From JBNKFQ01 sp050289385 (GTDB taxonomy: Bacteria > Pseudomonadota > Gammaproteobacteria > Pseudomonadales > Porticoccaceae): a stretch of DNA of 25,124 nt. A program made the position numbers and the translations under genes. Below the pieces are notes generated by a model that saw only the letters and a list, made by a program, of their open reading frames with translations, was not told the origin of the DNA and did no database searches. Numbering within the stretch: the stretch's first letter is position 1; the number at the start of each line of letters is the position of its first letter. The stretch covers positions 1 to 25,124 of the forward strand of contig JBNKFQ010000292.1 of NCBI GenBank assembly GCA_050289385.1, written 5' to 3'. Positions 6,960 through 14,708 of this stretch are shown here, piece by piece.

Positions 6960-8339
6960 ATGACGCTTAGACTATACAACACTCGCACAGGCAGCAAAGA
7001 AGTCTTTACGCCCCTTCAGGACGATACCGTAAAAATGTACGTCTGCGGCCCCACGGTTTATAACCGCGTGCACATTGGTAATGCGCGTCCGGTAGTCGTA
7101 TTCGATACTTTGTATCGATTGCTCAAATCACTCTACAGCAATGTGATTTACGCGCGCAATATCACCGATATTGACGACAATATCATGAAAGCCGCTGCCG
7201 ATAACGACGAAGACATTTCCGCGCTTTCCACGCGTTACGCAGAAGCTTATTTTGATGATATGGCACAACTCAATAATCTTGAGCCAAATATTATTCCGTA
7301 CGCGACTCAACACCTGCCGGAAATGATTGCCATGGTAGAGCGGCTGATCGCCGACGGTTATGCTTACGAAGCAGAGGGACATGTCCTGTTTGCCGTGCAG
7401 TCCATGGCAGACTACGGAAAACTTTCCAGGCGCTCTCTGGAAGATATGCTGGCCGGTGCGCGAGTGGAAGTGGCGCCGTATAAAAAATACGCCGGCGATT
7501 TTGTGTTGTGGAAACCGTCGTCTGGCAGTGAACCGGGCTGGGACAGCCCCTGGGGCAGGGGCCGTCCGGGCTGGCACCTGGAATGTTCAGCGATGATCGA
7601 AAAGCATTTGGGTGACACTATTGATATTCATGGCGGTGGTCGTGACCTGGTGTTTCCTCACCACGAAAATGAAATAGCCCAGAGCCAGTGTTCCCACGGT
7701 GGCAAACAATTTGTGCGTTACTGGATGCACAACGGCTATGTCAATATTGACGGCGAAAAAATGTCCAAATCACTGGATAACTATCGTCTGGTTAAAGATT
7801 TGCTGAGTTTGTATCCCGGCGAAGTTTTGCGTTTTGCCCTGTTGTCTGCACAATATCGTTCAGACCTGAATTTTAGTGCTGATTTACTTGATCAGGCATG
7901 GCGCAGTCTGGATACGCTTTATGGTGCGCTGCGCGATTCTGAAGATGTGGTTGCCGGCGATGCAGATTTGTCAAATAGCGATTTTATGCTTGCATTGCTG
8001 GATGATTTGAATACGCCGGTCGCCATTAGTGAGTTGCATCAATTGGCGCGTGATTTAAACAAGGCCGACCCGACAGAAAAACCGATATGCAAAGGCAAAT
8101 TATTGCTTGCAGGGGAAATGCTCGGACTGTTAAAGCAAGACCCCCAATCCTGGTTTCATAAGGCCAGAGGTGATAGCGACTCCATTTCTGCGGATGAAAT
8201 AGATGCGTTAATTGCAAAAAGAGCTGAGGCAAAAAAAATGAAAGACTTTGCTCGCGCCGACGAAATTCGCCAGAGTTTGCTTGAGCAGGGAGTTGTACTT
8301 GAAGATTCCCGTGATGGAACCACTTGGCGCAGAGAATAG
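6960..8339 (+). CDS. cysS: Cysteinyl-tRNA synthetase
   Basis: This enzyme charges tRNA-Cys. With the ATG at 6960 the 459-residue product begins MTLRLYNTRTG, as family members do, and AGGA lies 7 nt upstream. Motifs: C29 within MYVCGPTVY (zinc ligand), HIGN at 38-41 (HIGH equivalent), the zinc-site region GRPGWHLECSAM and HGGGRDLVFPHHENE, and KMSKS at 267-271. The C-terminal helical domain ends at a normal length. The open frame extends upstream to 6900 through the R3 arm (reading ...CDVRLPTCDH...), which I treat as non-coding. The gene is downstream of glnS on the same strand and 52 bp before the GlpK-like gene. Confidence 0.97.
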   Translation: MTLRLYNTRTGSKEVFTPLQDDTVKMYVCGPTVYNRVHIGNARPVVVFDTLYRLLKSLYSNVIYARNITDIDDNIMKAAADNDEDISALSTRYAEAYFDDMAQLNNLEPNIIPYATQHLPEMIAMVERLIADGYAYEAEGHVLFAVQSMADYGKLSRRSLEDMLAGARVEVAPYKKYAGDFVLWKPSSGSEPGWDSPWGRGRPGWHLECSAMIEKHLGDTIDIHGGGRDLVFPHHENEIAQSQCSHGGKQFVRYWMHNGYVNIDGEKMSKSLDNYRLVKDLLSLYPGEVLRFALLSAQYRSDLNFSADLLDQAWRSLDTLYGALRDSEDVVAGDADLSNSDFMLALLDDLNTPVAISELHQLARDLNKADPTEKPICKGKLLLAGEMLGLLKQDPQSWFHKARGDSDSISADEIDALIAKRAEAKKMKDFARADEIRQSLLEQGVVLEDSRDGTTWRRE

Positions 8340-8374
8340 TCTGATGCCTCCGGATCTTTTATGGATCAGGAATT

Positions 8375-8387
8375 AGAGCTAAGCTCT
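8375..8387. promoter_or_regulatory. 13-bp perfect palindrome just upstream of the GlpK-like gene
   Basis: AGAGCT-A-AGCTCT lies 5 bp before the start codon at 8392, where the ribosome-binding site should be. It could be an operator or a small hairpin masking initiation. Function is inferred only from position and symmetry. Confidence 0.35.
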
Positions 8388-8391
8388 GGTT

Positions 8392-9786
8392 ATGGACGAC
8401 TGGTATTTGACACTTGATCAAGGTGGCTCGAGTTCACGCGCTGCAGTATTTGATGCGAAAGGTGAGCTGGTTGAGCTTGTATCGCAGCCGGTGGCTACGC
8501 AAAAGCCGGATCTCGGTCGTGTTGAACAGGTTGCCAATGAGGTTTCGGGCTCTCTTGGCGTGTGCTTGCAGGGTCTCGCCATCAGGCTGGGCAAGGATAT
8601 TCGCCGAATTCAAAGTGCTGCTCTGGTAACCCAGCGTTCCAGTATTGTCTGCTGGAATCGAAAAACCGGCGCTGTTTTGTCACCGGTATTGAGTTGGCAA
8701 GATCGGCGAGCTGCAAACTGGTTGCATAATGCTCATCTTGATGCGGAGTGGGTTCGCAACAAAACCGGTTTGTTTCCCAATGCACATTTTGGCGCCAGCA
8801 AGATTCGCTGGTGCCTGGATTGCCTGCCCGCGGTGCAACGGGCGGAGAAAAAGGGAGAACTGGTTGTCGGCCCCCTGGCCGCCTGGTTGTCATGGTCTTC
8901 GTCAGGTAAAGGTTTGTTAGCTGTTGATGCGGGTAACGCGGCGCGTACCATGCTGTATAACCTGGCGCAAAGGGATTGGGATGAAGAACTTTTGCAGTGT
9001 TTTGATATTCCCCGTGCTGTATTGCCCGAGACAAGCCCAAACACCCGGTCATGGGGGAATGTCACGTGTGGCAATTTTACCATTCCGCTGGTCCTGGTAA
9101 ACGGGGACCAATGCACAGCCTTTTCGGGGCTAACTGCCGGTCGATCCGATTTGGCTGTCATTAACGCCGGTACCGGAGCTTTCGTTGCCTTGCCTTTGCC
9201 CGATACTGAAAAGGCTCCGCAGAAATTGTTGCAGTCGTTGATTTTTGATGACGGCAAGCAACAAAAATATGTCGCTGAGGGTACGGTAAATGGTGCTGGT
9301 AGTGCGCTTGCAATGATTGAGGCAGAGACGGGGTGTACTCTCAAGGATTGTCAAGATATCAAGGGTGACATTCCGTTGTTTCTGAATGGAATAGGTGGTT
9401 TGGGATCACCTTACTGGCAAGCTGATTTTTCATCACGGTTTATTGGTTCGGGCTCAGGTAAATCCAGAGTGATGGCGGTGTTGGAAAGTATTGTATTTTT
9501 ACTGAAACGCAATCTGGAGGAGCTGGAAAAAATAACCAGGCCTGAAACACTTGTTGTCAGTGGCGGCCTGTCGAGTTTTGATCTGTTCTGCCGAAAACTG
9601 GCGGCGTTAACGCAATGCACAGTAGCGAGACCGGCGGGAGTTGAATCAACTGCATGGGGTGCTGCCCGGGAGTTGGCGGGGCAACCTGATTGGAAAGTGG
9701 ATAGTGTCAGTTTTTATCCTGATAAATCCGAAGGTTCAATTGTTAGTCGGTATCAAGCCTGGTGTCGTCACATGAACGCTCGATAA
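8392..9786 (+). CDS. FGGY-family kinase, glycerol kinase-like
   Basis: FGGY kinases phosphorylate sugars or polyols. The GlpK-like features here are the N-terminal phosphate-binding loop LDQGGSSSRA (residues 8-17, where GlpK has DQGTTSSRA), SWQDRR (101-106; GlpK usually WQDRR), GNAARTMLYN (181-190; GlpK NASRTMLFN), the catalytic aspartate D239 in NGDQ, and the C-terminal block VVSGGLSSFDLF...ESTAWGAA. At 464 residues it is shorter than typical GlpK (about 500). Several glycerol-site signatures are altered (QRSS instead of NQRET), so another small polyol is possible. GlpD-like, GDPD and GAPDH genes at 18-21 kb support a role in making glycerol 3-phosphate. No clear Shine-Dalgarno; a palindrome occupies that position. 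Confidence 0.82.
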   Translation: MDDWYLTLDQGGSSSRAAVFDAKGELVELVSQPVATQKPDLGRVEQVANEVSGSLGVCLQGLAIRLGKDIRRIQSAALVTQRSSIVCWNRKTGAVLSPVLSWQDRRAANWLHNAHLDAEWVRNKTGLFPNAHFGASKIRWCLDCLPAVQRAEKKGELVVGPLAAWLSWSSSGKGLLAVDAGNAARTMLYNLAQRDWDEELLQCFDIPRAVLPETSPNTRSWGNVTCGNFTIPLVLVNGDQCTAFSGLTAGRSDLAVINAGTGAFVALPLPDTEKAPQKLLQSLIFDDGKQQKYVAEGTVNGAGSALAMIEAETGCTLKDCQDIKGDIPLFLNGIGGLGSPYWQADFSSRFIGSGSGKSRVMAVLESIVFLLKRNLEELEKITRPETLVVSGGLSSFDLFCRKLAALTQCTVARPAGVESTAWGAARELAGQPDWKVDSVSFYPDKSEGSIVSRYQAWCRHMNAR

Positions 9787-9939
9787 GGCCTGTTGTTTTG
9801 CGCAGCTTGCAGATCGGACTTCGATATCGAATTATCAACCGCTGTCCGGTCAATATATCTGGCTCGAAGCCTGTTGAATTCCGGGTAAAAAAAGAGCCAA
9901 AATGCTCCCCTTTATTGTAATCGGACGGTTATTTGCGCA

Positions 9940-11073
9940 ATGCAAGATCAAGTTCTATCGGAAATACTGGCGTTTTGTGCATTGTTTATTGCCGGTCAGG
10001 GCGTGGGAATTTTGTTACTGTTGTTCTCCGCCAAAAAGAAAAATACCGTGTTTTATCTTCTTGTCACTTATATTGCCCTGAATTGCTTTCTGTTGGTTAT
10101 TGAATACTTTATACACAGCCATATTTCATTGCCGGGAATTGTTCTCAACATTGGGAATGTTTATATATTGAAAGGGGGGACTTTTTATCTTTATGTCAAG
10201 TCATTAACTACCCCGGGGTTTCGTATTCAGTGGAAGCATGCTGTTCATCTTTTGCCTCTGGGTTTGATTTTTCTGGAAAATTTCGCCTCTGACCTTTATC
10301 CGGGAAGGTTGACTATGGCATCGCTATATATAGCTTACTATAGCCTACTGGTCGGTTACTGCATCGCAGCAGCACGTCTTATGCCAGATTATGGCAAGTA
10401 TATAAAAGGGTATTTTTCTTCAATTGGCAAGATCAGCCTTGACTGGCTGTACAAGCTGATAATCGTTTACCTGGTCAGCTCCTTCATTTTTCTGGTGCTC
10501 AGAGTGGTGGAGTTTCGTGCACTTGTTAATGACGAGAGTCTGGAATTTGTATATGTGAATAATGCCATTATCTTTTTTATCTGTTTCTACCTGATTGCCC
10601 TGGGAGGGTATCGCCGGGAATTGACTGGTATCGAAGTGCCAGCGGAAGATACAGACAAGATTACCAGCGGTTCTGCCACAGATCTCAAAAACGGAAAGCC
10701 ACGACCTGACGAAGAAGCCAGCAGAGAAGTCTGGCAGAAATTGAACGCCTATATGCGGAAGAAGGAGCCTTTTCTCAACGAAGGCCTCAATCTGTATGAA
10801 CTGGCGAGCGCGATTGATACATCTCCCCGAAACCTGAGTCAGTTGCTCAATACCTTTTCCGGTCAAAGCTTTTATGATTTTGTTAATGGTTACCGGGCAG
10901 AAAAGGCCAGACAGCTTATCGAGGATAGCTCATTGTCCGAAATGCCGATGGTTGATATTGGTTTCGCAGCCGGTTTTGCCAGCAAAATGACATTTTACAA
11001 ATATTTCAAAAAGCACTTTTCAAAAACCCCCCTTCAATACAAAAAAATGCTGACTGATAGTGCATCTACGTGA
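9940..11073 (+). CDS. Membrane-anchored AraC-family transcriptional regulator
   Basis: The 377-residue protein has an N-terminal half of six to seven hydrophobic segments (about residues 10-215), a polar linker (about 220-265) and a C-terminal AraC-type double helix-turn-helix domain (about 275-370). The HTH part includes NLYELASAIDTSPRNLSQLL for the first motif and VDIGFAAGFASKMTFYKYFKKHFSKTPLQYKK for the second, the canonical AraC signature region. Regulators of this build sense a signal at the membrane and control adjacent genes. It precedes the exported oxidoreductase operon on the same strand by 175 bp and is its most likely regulator. The gene looks more A+T-rich than the flanking core genes, suggesting acquisition. 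The start ATG fits the first helix. Confidence 0.88.
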   Translation: MQDQVLSEILAFCALFIAGQGVGILLLLFSAKKKNTVFYLLVTYIALNCFLLVIEYFIHSHISLPGIVLNIGNVYILKGGTFYLYVKSLTTPGFRIQWKHAVHLLPLGLIFLENFASDLYPGRLTMASLYIAYYSLLVGYCIAAARLMPDYGKYIKGYFSSIGKISLDWLYKLIIVYLVSSFIFLVLRVVEFRALVNDESLEFVYVNNAIIFFICFYLIALGGYRRELTGIEVPAEDTDKITSGSATDLKNGKPRPDEEASREVWQKLNAYMRKKEPFLNEGLNLYELASAIDTSPRNLSQLLNTFSGQSFYDFVNGYRAEKARQLIEDSSLSEMPMVDIGFAAGFASKMTFYKYFKKHFSKTPLQYKKMLTDSAST

Positions 11074-11248
11074 CAAATAGGCCAGTATTTTTGGCTGGTA
11101 AAAAAAGTCCATGTAAATCAAACGGTTGTATCAGTATATCTGCTTTCAAATAGACTCTTTTCAAGGTTTTGAAGGGTATATTTGTTTCCCTCAGGTTTGC
11201 TATGAGCCTCGTAGCTGTTTGTTATTTGCTTCTGGAGAAGGGTGCTAA

Positions 11249-11947
11249 ATGTCAAAAAGTGTCATAACAATGGCTGCCACACTTGTGGCCGTGCTGTCGG
11301 GTGTGTTAGCTGCTGGCCCCACCGAGGGTGGTGAGATGGGGATGGAAGAGGCGACTTCAATTTATACTCGCTTGTGCACCACTTGCCATGGCAAAGACGG
11401 CAAGGCCCAAACCGATATGGCCGACAATCTGATCGTTAAGCCAACCAACTTTACACTTGGAGTTTATCGCTACGGCGACACGACCGGGGAGCTGTTCTCG
11501 GTGATAAAGAATGGGACGCCAAACGGCATGGCAGCTTATGGCTCAATGCTCGACGATGAAAAGATTCACCAGCTCGTCCGCTATGTTCGCGGCTTTTCTT
11601 CTATCGACGAGGCATCTGCCAGGAATTCCCCTCCGGTTGCTGAAAACCCGGTCAAATTTGACGTGTCAAGTGTTCGCCGGGGAAAGCAACTGTTTGCCCG
11701 GCACTGTGCCCTGTGCCATGGCAAGGACGGCAGGGGAGATACCCAGATGCGGGAGTTTCTCAAAACGCACCCGGCGAATTTGATCGATGATCGCTGGATA
11801 TATGGCGGTCGGGACGGAGACATATTTGATGTGATCAAAAATGGCAGAACAGACCGGGATATGGAGGCATTTGCCGATCGCCTCAGCGATGAGCGTATCT
11901 GGCATGTGGTGAATTACTTGCGGTATTTGGGTGGGAAGAGGCTGTGA
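11249..11947 (+). CDS. Exported diheme cytochrome c
   Basis: A Sec-type signal peptide covers residues 1 to about 22 (charged MSKS, hydrophobic core, AA before GPTEG). Two class I cytochrome c domains follow in tandem. The heme attachment sites are CTTCH (43-47) and CALCH (153-157); likely axial methionines are M94 (PNGMAAYG) and M205. The two halves resemble each other (GKDGKAQTDM... and GKDGRGDTQM...), so the protein is an internal duplication. A good Shine-Dalgarno (GGAGAAGGG) precedes the ATG. As first gene of the operon it is the natural electron acceptor for the downstream quinohemoprotein, passing electrons to a terminal oxidase. Confidence 0.93.
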   Translation: MSKSVITMAATLVAVLSGVLAAGPTEGGEMGMEEATSIYTRLCTTCHGKDGKAQTDMADNLIVKPTNFTLGVYRYGDTTGELFSVIKNGTPNGMAAYGSMLDDEKIHQLVRYVRGFSSIDEASARNSPPVAENPVKFDVSSVRRGKQLFARHCALCHGKDGRGDTQMREFLKTHPANLIDDRWIYGGRDGDIFDVIKNGRTDRDMEAFADRLSDERIWHVVNYLRYLGGKRL

Positions 11948-12007
11948 CAGTGAGGCCGTGACAGGCACTGGAGTAATTTTTCAGCGAACCGGGGGAGAAG
12001 TGAAGTA

Positions 12008-13972
12008 ATGACAAAGCGAAGTAGTTCCACTGATGAAGAAAATATGAGTGGGAAGAGGGTGAACCGGCGAGAATTTATGCAGAAGGTGGCGGCGACGGCA
12101 GGCGCCGCTGCAACGGGTATGTCTGCCAACTCGGCTGAAGCGGCCCCTCGCGGCAAGGAGCCGCCCATTCAGCGTACCGAAGCGCACAAGGTTTTCAGGG
12201 ACGCCCCGGTCAAGGCCTTTCAGTTTCCGGCGACAGGCGCCGATATTTTTGCCAAAACCTGTAAAGACGAGGGGCTTGCGGCGCTGTTTTGTTGCCCGGG
12301 AAACTACGACATTATCACCTCCATTGCCCAGGCGGGCATTCCAGCATACGGTGGACGCCATGAAGGCTCCATGTGTTCCGCCGCCGATGCGTTTATTCGC
12401 GTTACTGGCGAAGTAGCCGCGGCATCTGGCACCGAGGGACCCGGCTTTACCTGCATGATCAGCGCAATTGCCGCCGCCAATGCAGCGCGGACGCCACTGC
12501 TGGTTCTTGCAAGCAACTCGACCTTTGCCAGTGAAGATACAGAGCAAATAATTCAGGGTGGCTACCAGCAGCCAACGACTGAAGGTCTCAAGAAGTATGG
12601 CAAGAGAATAATCAGTAAGGAACGGGTTCACGAATACGCCGGATACGCCTTTCGGCAGCTGAAAACAGGTGTGCCGCGACCGGTTCATCTCGACTTTGTG
12701 TCGGAAGTTACCGGGCGTGAATCCAGGGTTGACAGTGAACTGGATCTGGCCGGGTATTACGACAAAAGTAAATATCGCACCACATCGGTGCCGCACCCGG
12801 ACCCGGCAGATATAGACACACTTATCGATCTGTTAAAAAAAGCCAAACGCCCCATGATTGTGGCGAATATGGGCGTATTTTACAGCAAGGCCTGGGATAT
12901 CCTTTTGCAAGTTGCAGAGAAAGGAAATATTCCGGTGGTTGAAGCCGGCCCCATGCGCGGACACTTTTCTGACGGTTATCCCTTGTCGGCCAGTACCGCA
13001 CCCAATGCCATTGGCAGCGTTGATCTGGCTATTCTGGTGGGACAGTACTGCATGCCTACCGTGGGTGAATACCCGTTTGATATCGACTGCAAATACGTGC
13101 GGATCGACCCTGGTGCAGAAGATATAGGGCGGAACCTGCCCATCGACCTGGGCATTGTCGCCAACGAGCGGGTTGCGCTGGAAGCTCTCTACAACAAACT
13201 GCCCAAAATGAATTTTGATTCCTGGGTGGCGGAAGTGGCCGCAGCACGGCTTGCTTTTGAAAAAGAAAATGACGAGCACTACAAAAAATGGCTTGGCTAT
13301 ACCGATGCCATTCACCCGGCGGTAATTGCCACGGAATTGAGCAATTTCCTCTATAAAGGTGACATTCCCGAGGATCAGGTAACTGTTGTGTCCGGTGGAT
13401 TTGGTATTGGCCGCTACACACGCCGTCGGCTGCGCGCCTACCGCCCGGGACAAATCTGTAACGGCGCCTATCAATATGGCTATATCGGGCCGGATGTGGG
13501 CTATGCCTTTGGTGTTGGTGTGGCGACGGATTTGGGTATCGGTCCGCAAAAAGCCTGGCAGGGAACACCCATTCTTGCCGTTACCGGCGACGGCGGTTTT
13601 GCCTATTCTGCCTTTGAAATAGAAACGATGGTGAAGTACCGGATTCCGGCCATCATTATTGTGTACAACAACAATGCCTGGGGGACCTGGCCGGGCGCAG
13701 CCAGTCAGCCGCGAGTGGCCCATATACACCAGTTCCAGGAAAACCTGGCGTACCACAAGATTGCCGAGGCGCTGGGTGGTCACGGCGAATACGTAACCGA
13801 ACCGAAAGAGATGATGCCAGCGCTACAAAGGGCATGGCAAATAGCGGTTAATGAAAGATTGCCGACGGTTATCAATTGTCAGGCTCAAAAGGAATTCTGG
13901 CTGGGTGGCAAACAGTGGGGTCCTGGCTTGCTGGGCAAAGTTGAGCCCGGATGTATGTCCTATTACCACTAA
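12008..13972 (+). CDS. Tat-exported thiamine diphosphate-dependent enzyme (acetolactate synthase / benzoylformate decarboxylase superfamily)
   Basis: The 654-residue product has the three-domain layout of ThDP enzymes. The cofactor-activating glutamate is E119 in GGRHEGSM, followed by the GTEGPG loop. The ThDP/Mg motif runs from GDG (527-529) to NNN (554-556), the standard spacing. The N-terminus carries a twin-arginine signal, NRREFMQK (R20-R21), an alanine-rich hydrophobic stretch and a likely cleavage after SAEA (about residue 45). Export folded with cofactor is implied, which is unusual for this superfamily, whose familiar members are cytosolic. The reaction is probably decarboxylation or C-C cleavage/ligation of a 2-oxo acid or related compound; the substrate is unknown. 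GGGGGAGAAG precedes the ATG. R4 begins 3 bp after the stop codon. Confidence 0.92.
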   Translation: MTKRSSSTDEENMSGKRVNRREFMQKVAATAGAAATGMSANSAEAAPRGKEPPIQRTEAHKVFRDAPVKAFQFPATGADIFAKTCKDEGLAALFCCPGNYDIITSIAQAGIPAYGGRHEGSMCSAADAFIRVTGEVAAASGTEGPGFTCMISAIAAANAARTPLLVLASNSTFASEDTEQIIQGGYQQPTTEGLKKYGKRIISKERVHEYAGYAFRQLKTGVPRPVHLDFVSEVTGRESRVDSELDLAGYYDKSKYRTTSVPHPDPADIDTLIDLLKKAKRPMIVANMGVFYSKAWDILLQVAEKGNIPVVEAGPMRGHFSDGYPLSASTAPNAIGSVDLAILVGQYCMPTVGEYPFDIDCKYVRIDPGAEDIGRNLPIDLGIVANERVALEALYNKLPKMNFDSWVAEVAAARLAFEKENDEHYKKWLGYTDAIHPAVIATELSNFLYKGDIPEDQVTVVSGGFGIGRYTRRRLRAYRPGQICNGAYQYGYIGPDVGYAFGVGVATDLGIGPQKAWQGTPILAVTGDGGFAYSAFEIETMVKYRIPAIIIVYNNNAWGTWPGAASQPRVAHIHQFQENLAYHKIAEALGGHGEYVTEPKEMMPALQRAWQIAVNERLPTVINCQAQKEFWLGGKQWGPGLLGKVEPGCMSYYH

Positions 13973-13975
13973 GGC

Positions 13976-14158
13976 GAATGGCACTGACTTAAGCTTGAAT
14001 ACGACGTTAAATGGTCGCATGTCGGTAGTTGTACGTCGCACGCAAAAAACACCATGTCTCTGTCGCCCCCTGTTCCGGGGCATTTGGTTTGTGCGAAGAA
14101 GCGTTGGACCGGCCTTAAAAGCGTGCGACGTGCGACCGCCTTTAAGTAAGCGCCATTC
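13976..14158. repeat. Repeat element R4: 183-bp MITE-like element with terminal inverted repeats and candidate target duplication
   Basis: The ends are inverted: GAATGGCACTGACTTAA from 13976 pairs with the 14142-14158 end (reads GAATGGCGCTTACTTAA on the other strand). Inside these, the left arm has four 7-mers at 14014-14041 (GTCGCAT, GTCGGTA, GTTGTAC, GTCGCAC) and the right arm only two at 14123-14136, a difference of exactly 14 bp. CCACTAAGG (13966-13974) and CCACCAAGG (14159-14167) flank the element as direct repeats with one mismatch. The left copy contains the TAA stop of the ThDP gene. There is no transposase inside, so mobility would need an enzyme in trans. Confidence 0.83.
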
Positions 14159-14230
14159 CCACCAAGGGCAATAAAGCTGGTCGTGGGTCTGGGGTTATTT
14201 ATTGCGGGACTGAATGAGAGGTGGTTTGAT

Positions 14231-14704
14231 ATGGTGGCAGAACAGACAGAGGTGATCAGCAAGCGGATAAAAGGGCTCGCCGATCGTGGCGTATTTCAGG
14301 GTTGTGAGAAGTCTGTCGGCCGAGGAGGGCGGCTGTTAATTCGATTTCGCTGGTTGTTGGGCAGGGAGTTTTCAATTGGCTTTGATCCTGAAGGCCAAAA
14401 AATTACAATGAAGAATGTGTTGCCAAATATCGAAAACCGATCTTACATTGACAGGGACTTGCGTAAATTTATTGCCAAAAAAAGTGAAGGAAATAGTGCT
14501 GCGCATCGCCATGTAGATGCGAATAAATCTGAATTGACCTACAAAAACAGAAAGCAAAACATTTCTCTGGTGATGATGGTTCACGACAACCAAACCACCT
14601 ATGGCTTAACATCTTTGCTGAACGTTGTTAACGAATTGATCAGCCATATAGGCCTGTACCATACCGATTATTTGCATCAGCAGCTAGGTGTTCCTGAGGA
14701 GTAG
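14231..14704 (+). CDS. Hypothetical protein in the exported-oxidoreductase operon
   Basis: I do not recognise this protein. From the ATG at 14231, preceded by GAGAGG nine bases upstream, it has 157 residues; a GTG at 14183 in frame would add 16. It has no signal peptide or membrane helix, so it should be cytosolic, unlike its neighbours. It is basic in the first third (SKRIKGLADRG..., RGGRLLIRFRWLLGREF), has a conserved-looking core (VLPNIENRSYIDRDLRKFI) and ends in an amphipathic stretch (LTSLLNVVNELISHIGLYH). Its stop codon lies 4 bp before the quinohemoprotein ATG and its last codons form that gene's Shine-Dalgarno, so the two are translationally linked. A maturation or regulatory role is possible but not shown. 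Confidence 0.7.
   Translation: MVAEQTEVISKRIKGLADRGVFQGCEKSVGRGGRLLIRFRWLLGREFSIGFDPEGQKITMKNVLPNIENRSYIDRDLRKFIAKKSEGNSAAHRHVDANKSELTYKNRKQNISLVMMVHDNQTTYGLTSLLNVVNELISHIGLYHTDYLHQQLGVPEE
14696..14701 (+). promoter_or_regulatory. Shine-Dalgarno GAGGAG deciding the quinohemoprotein start
   Basis: GAGGAG, the last two codons of the upstream gene, stands 7 nt before the ATG at 14709. It is the strongest ribosome-binding site near this N-terminus. It favours 14709 over the later ATGs at 14838, 14841 and 14856, none of which has a comparable site. Confidence 0.6.
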
Positions 14705-14708
14705 TTAT

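Noticed and set aside
11079..11108. Stem and poly-A stretch after the AraC gene as a terminator
   Set aside because: The symmetry GCCA/TGGC is short, and the homopolymer is A rather than T on the coding strand.
12833..13783. Long open frame on the minus strand within the ThDP gene (also 1037-1804 minus and 23518-24129 plus)
   Set aside because: Each lies opposite a well-supported gene with catalytic motifs and has no recognisable family features; these are shadow frames.
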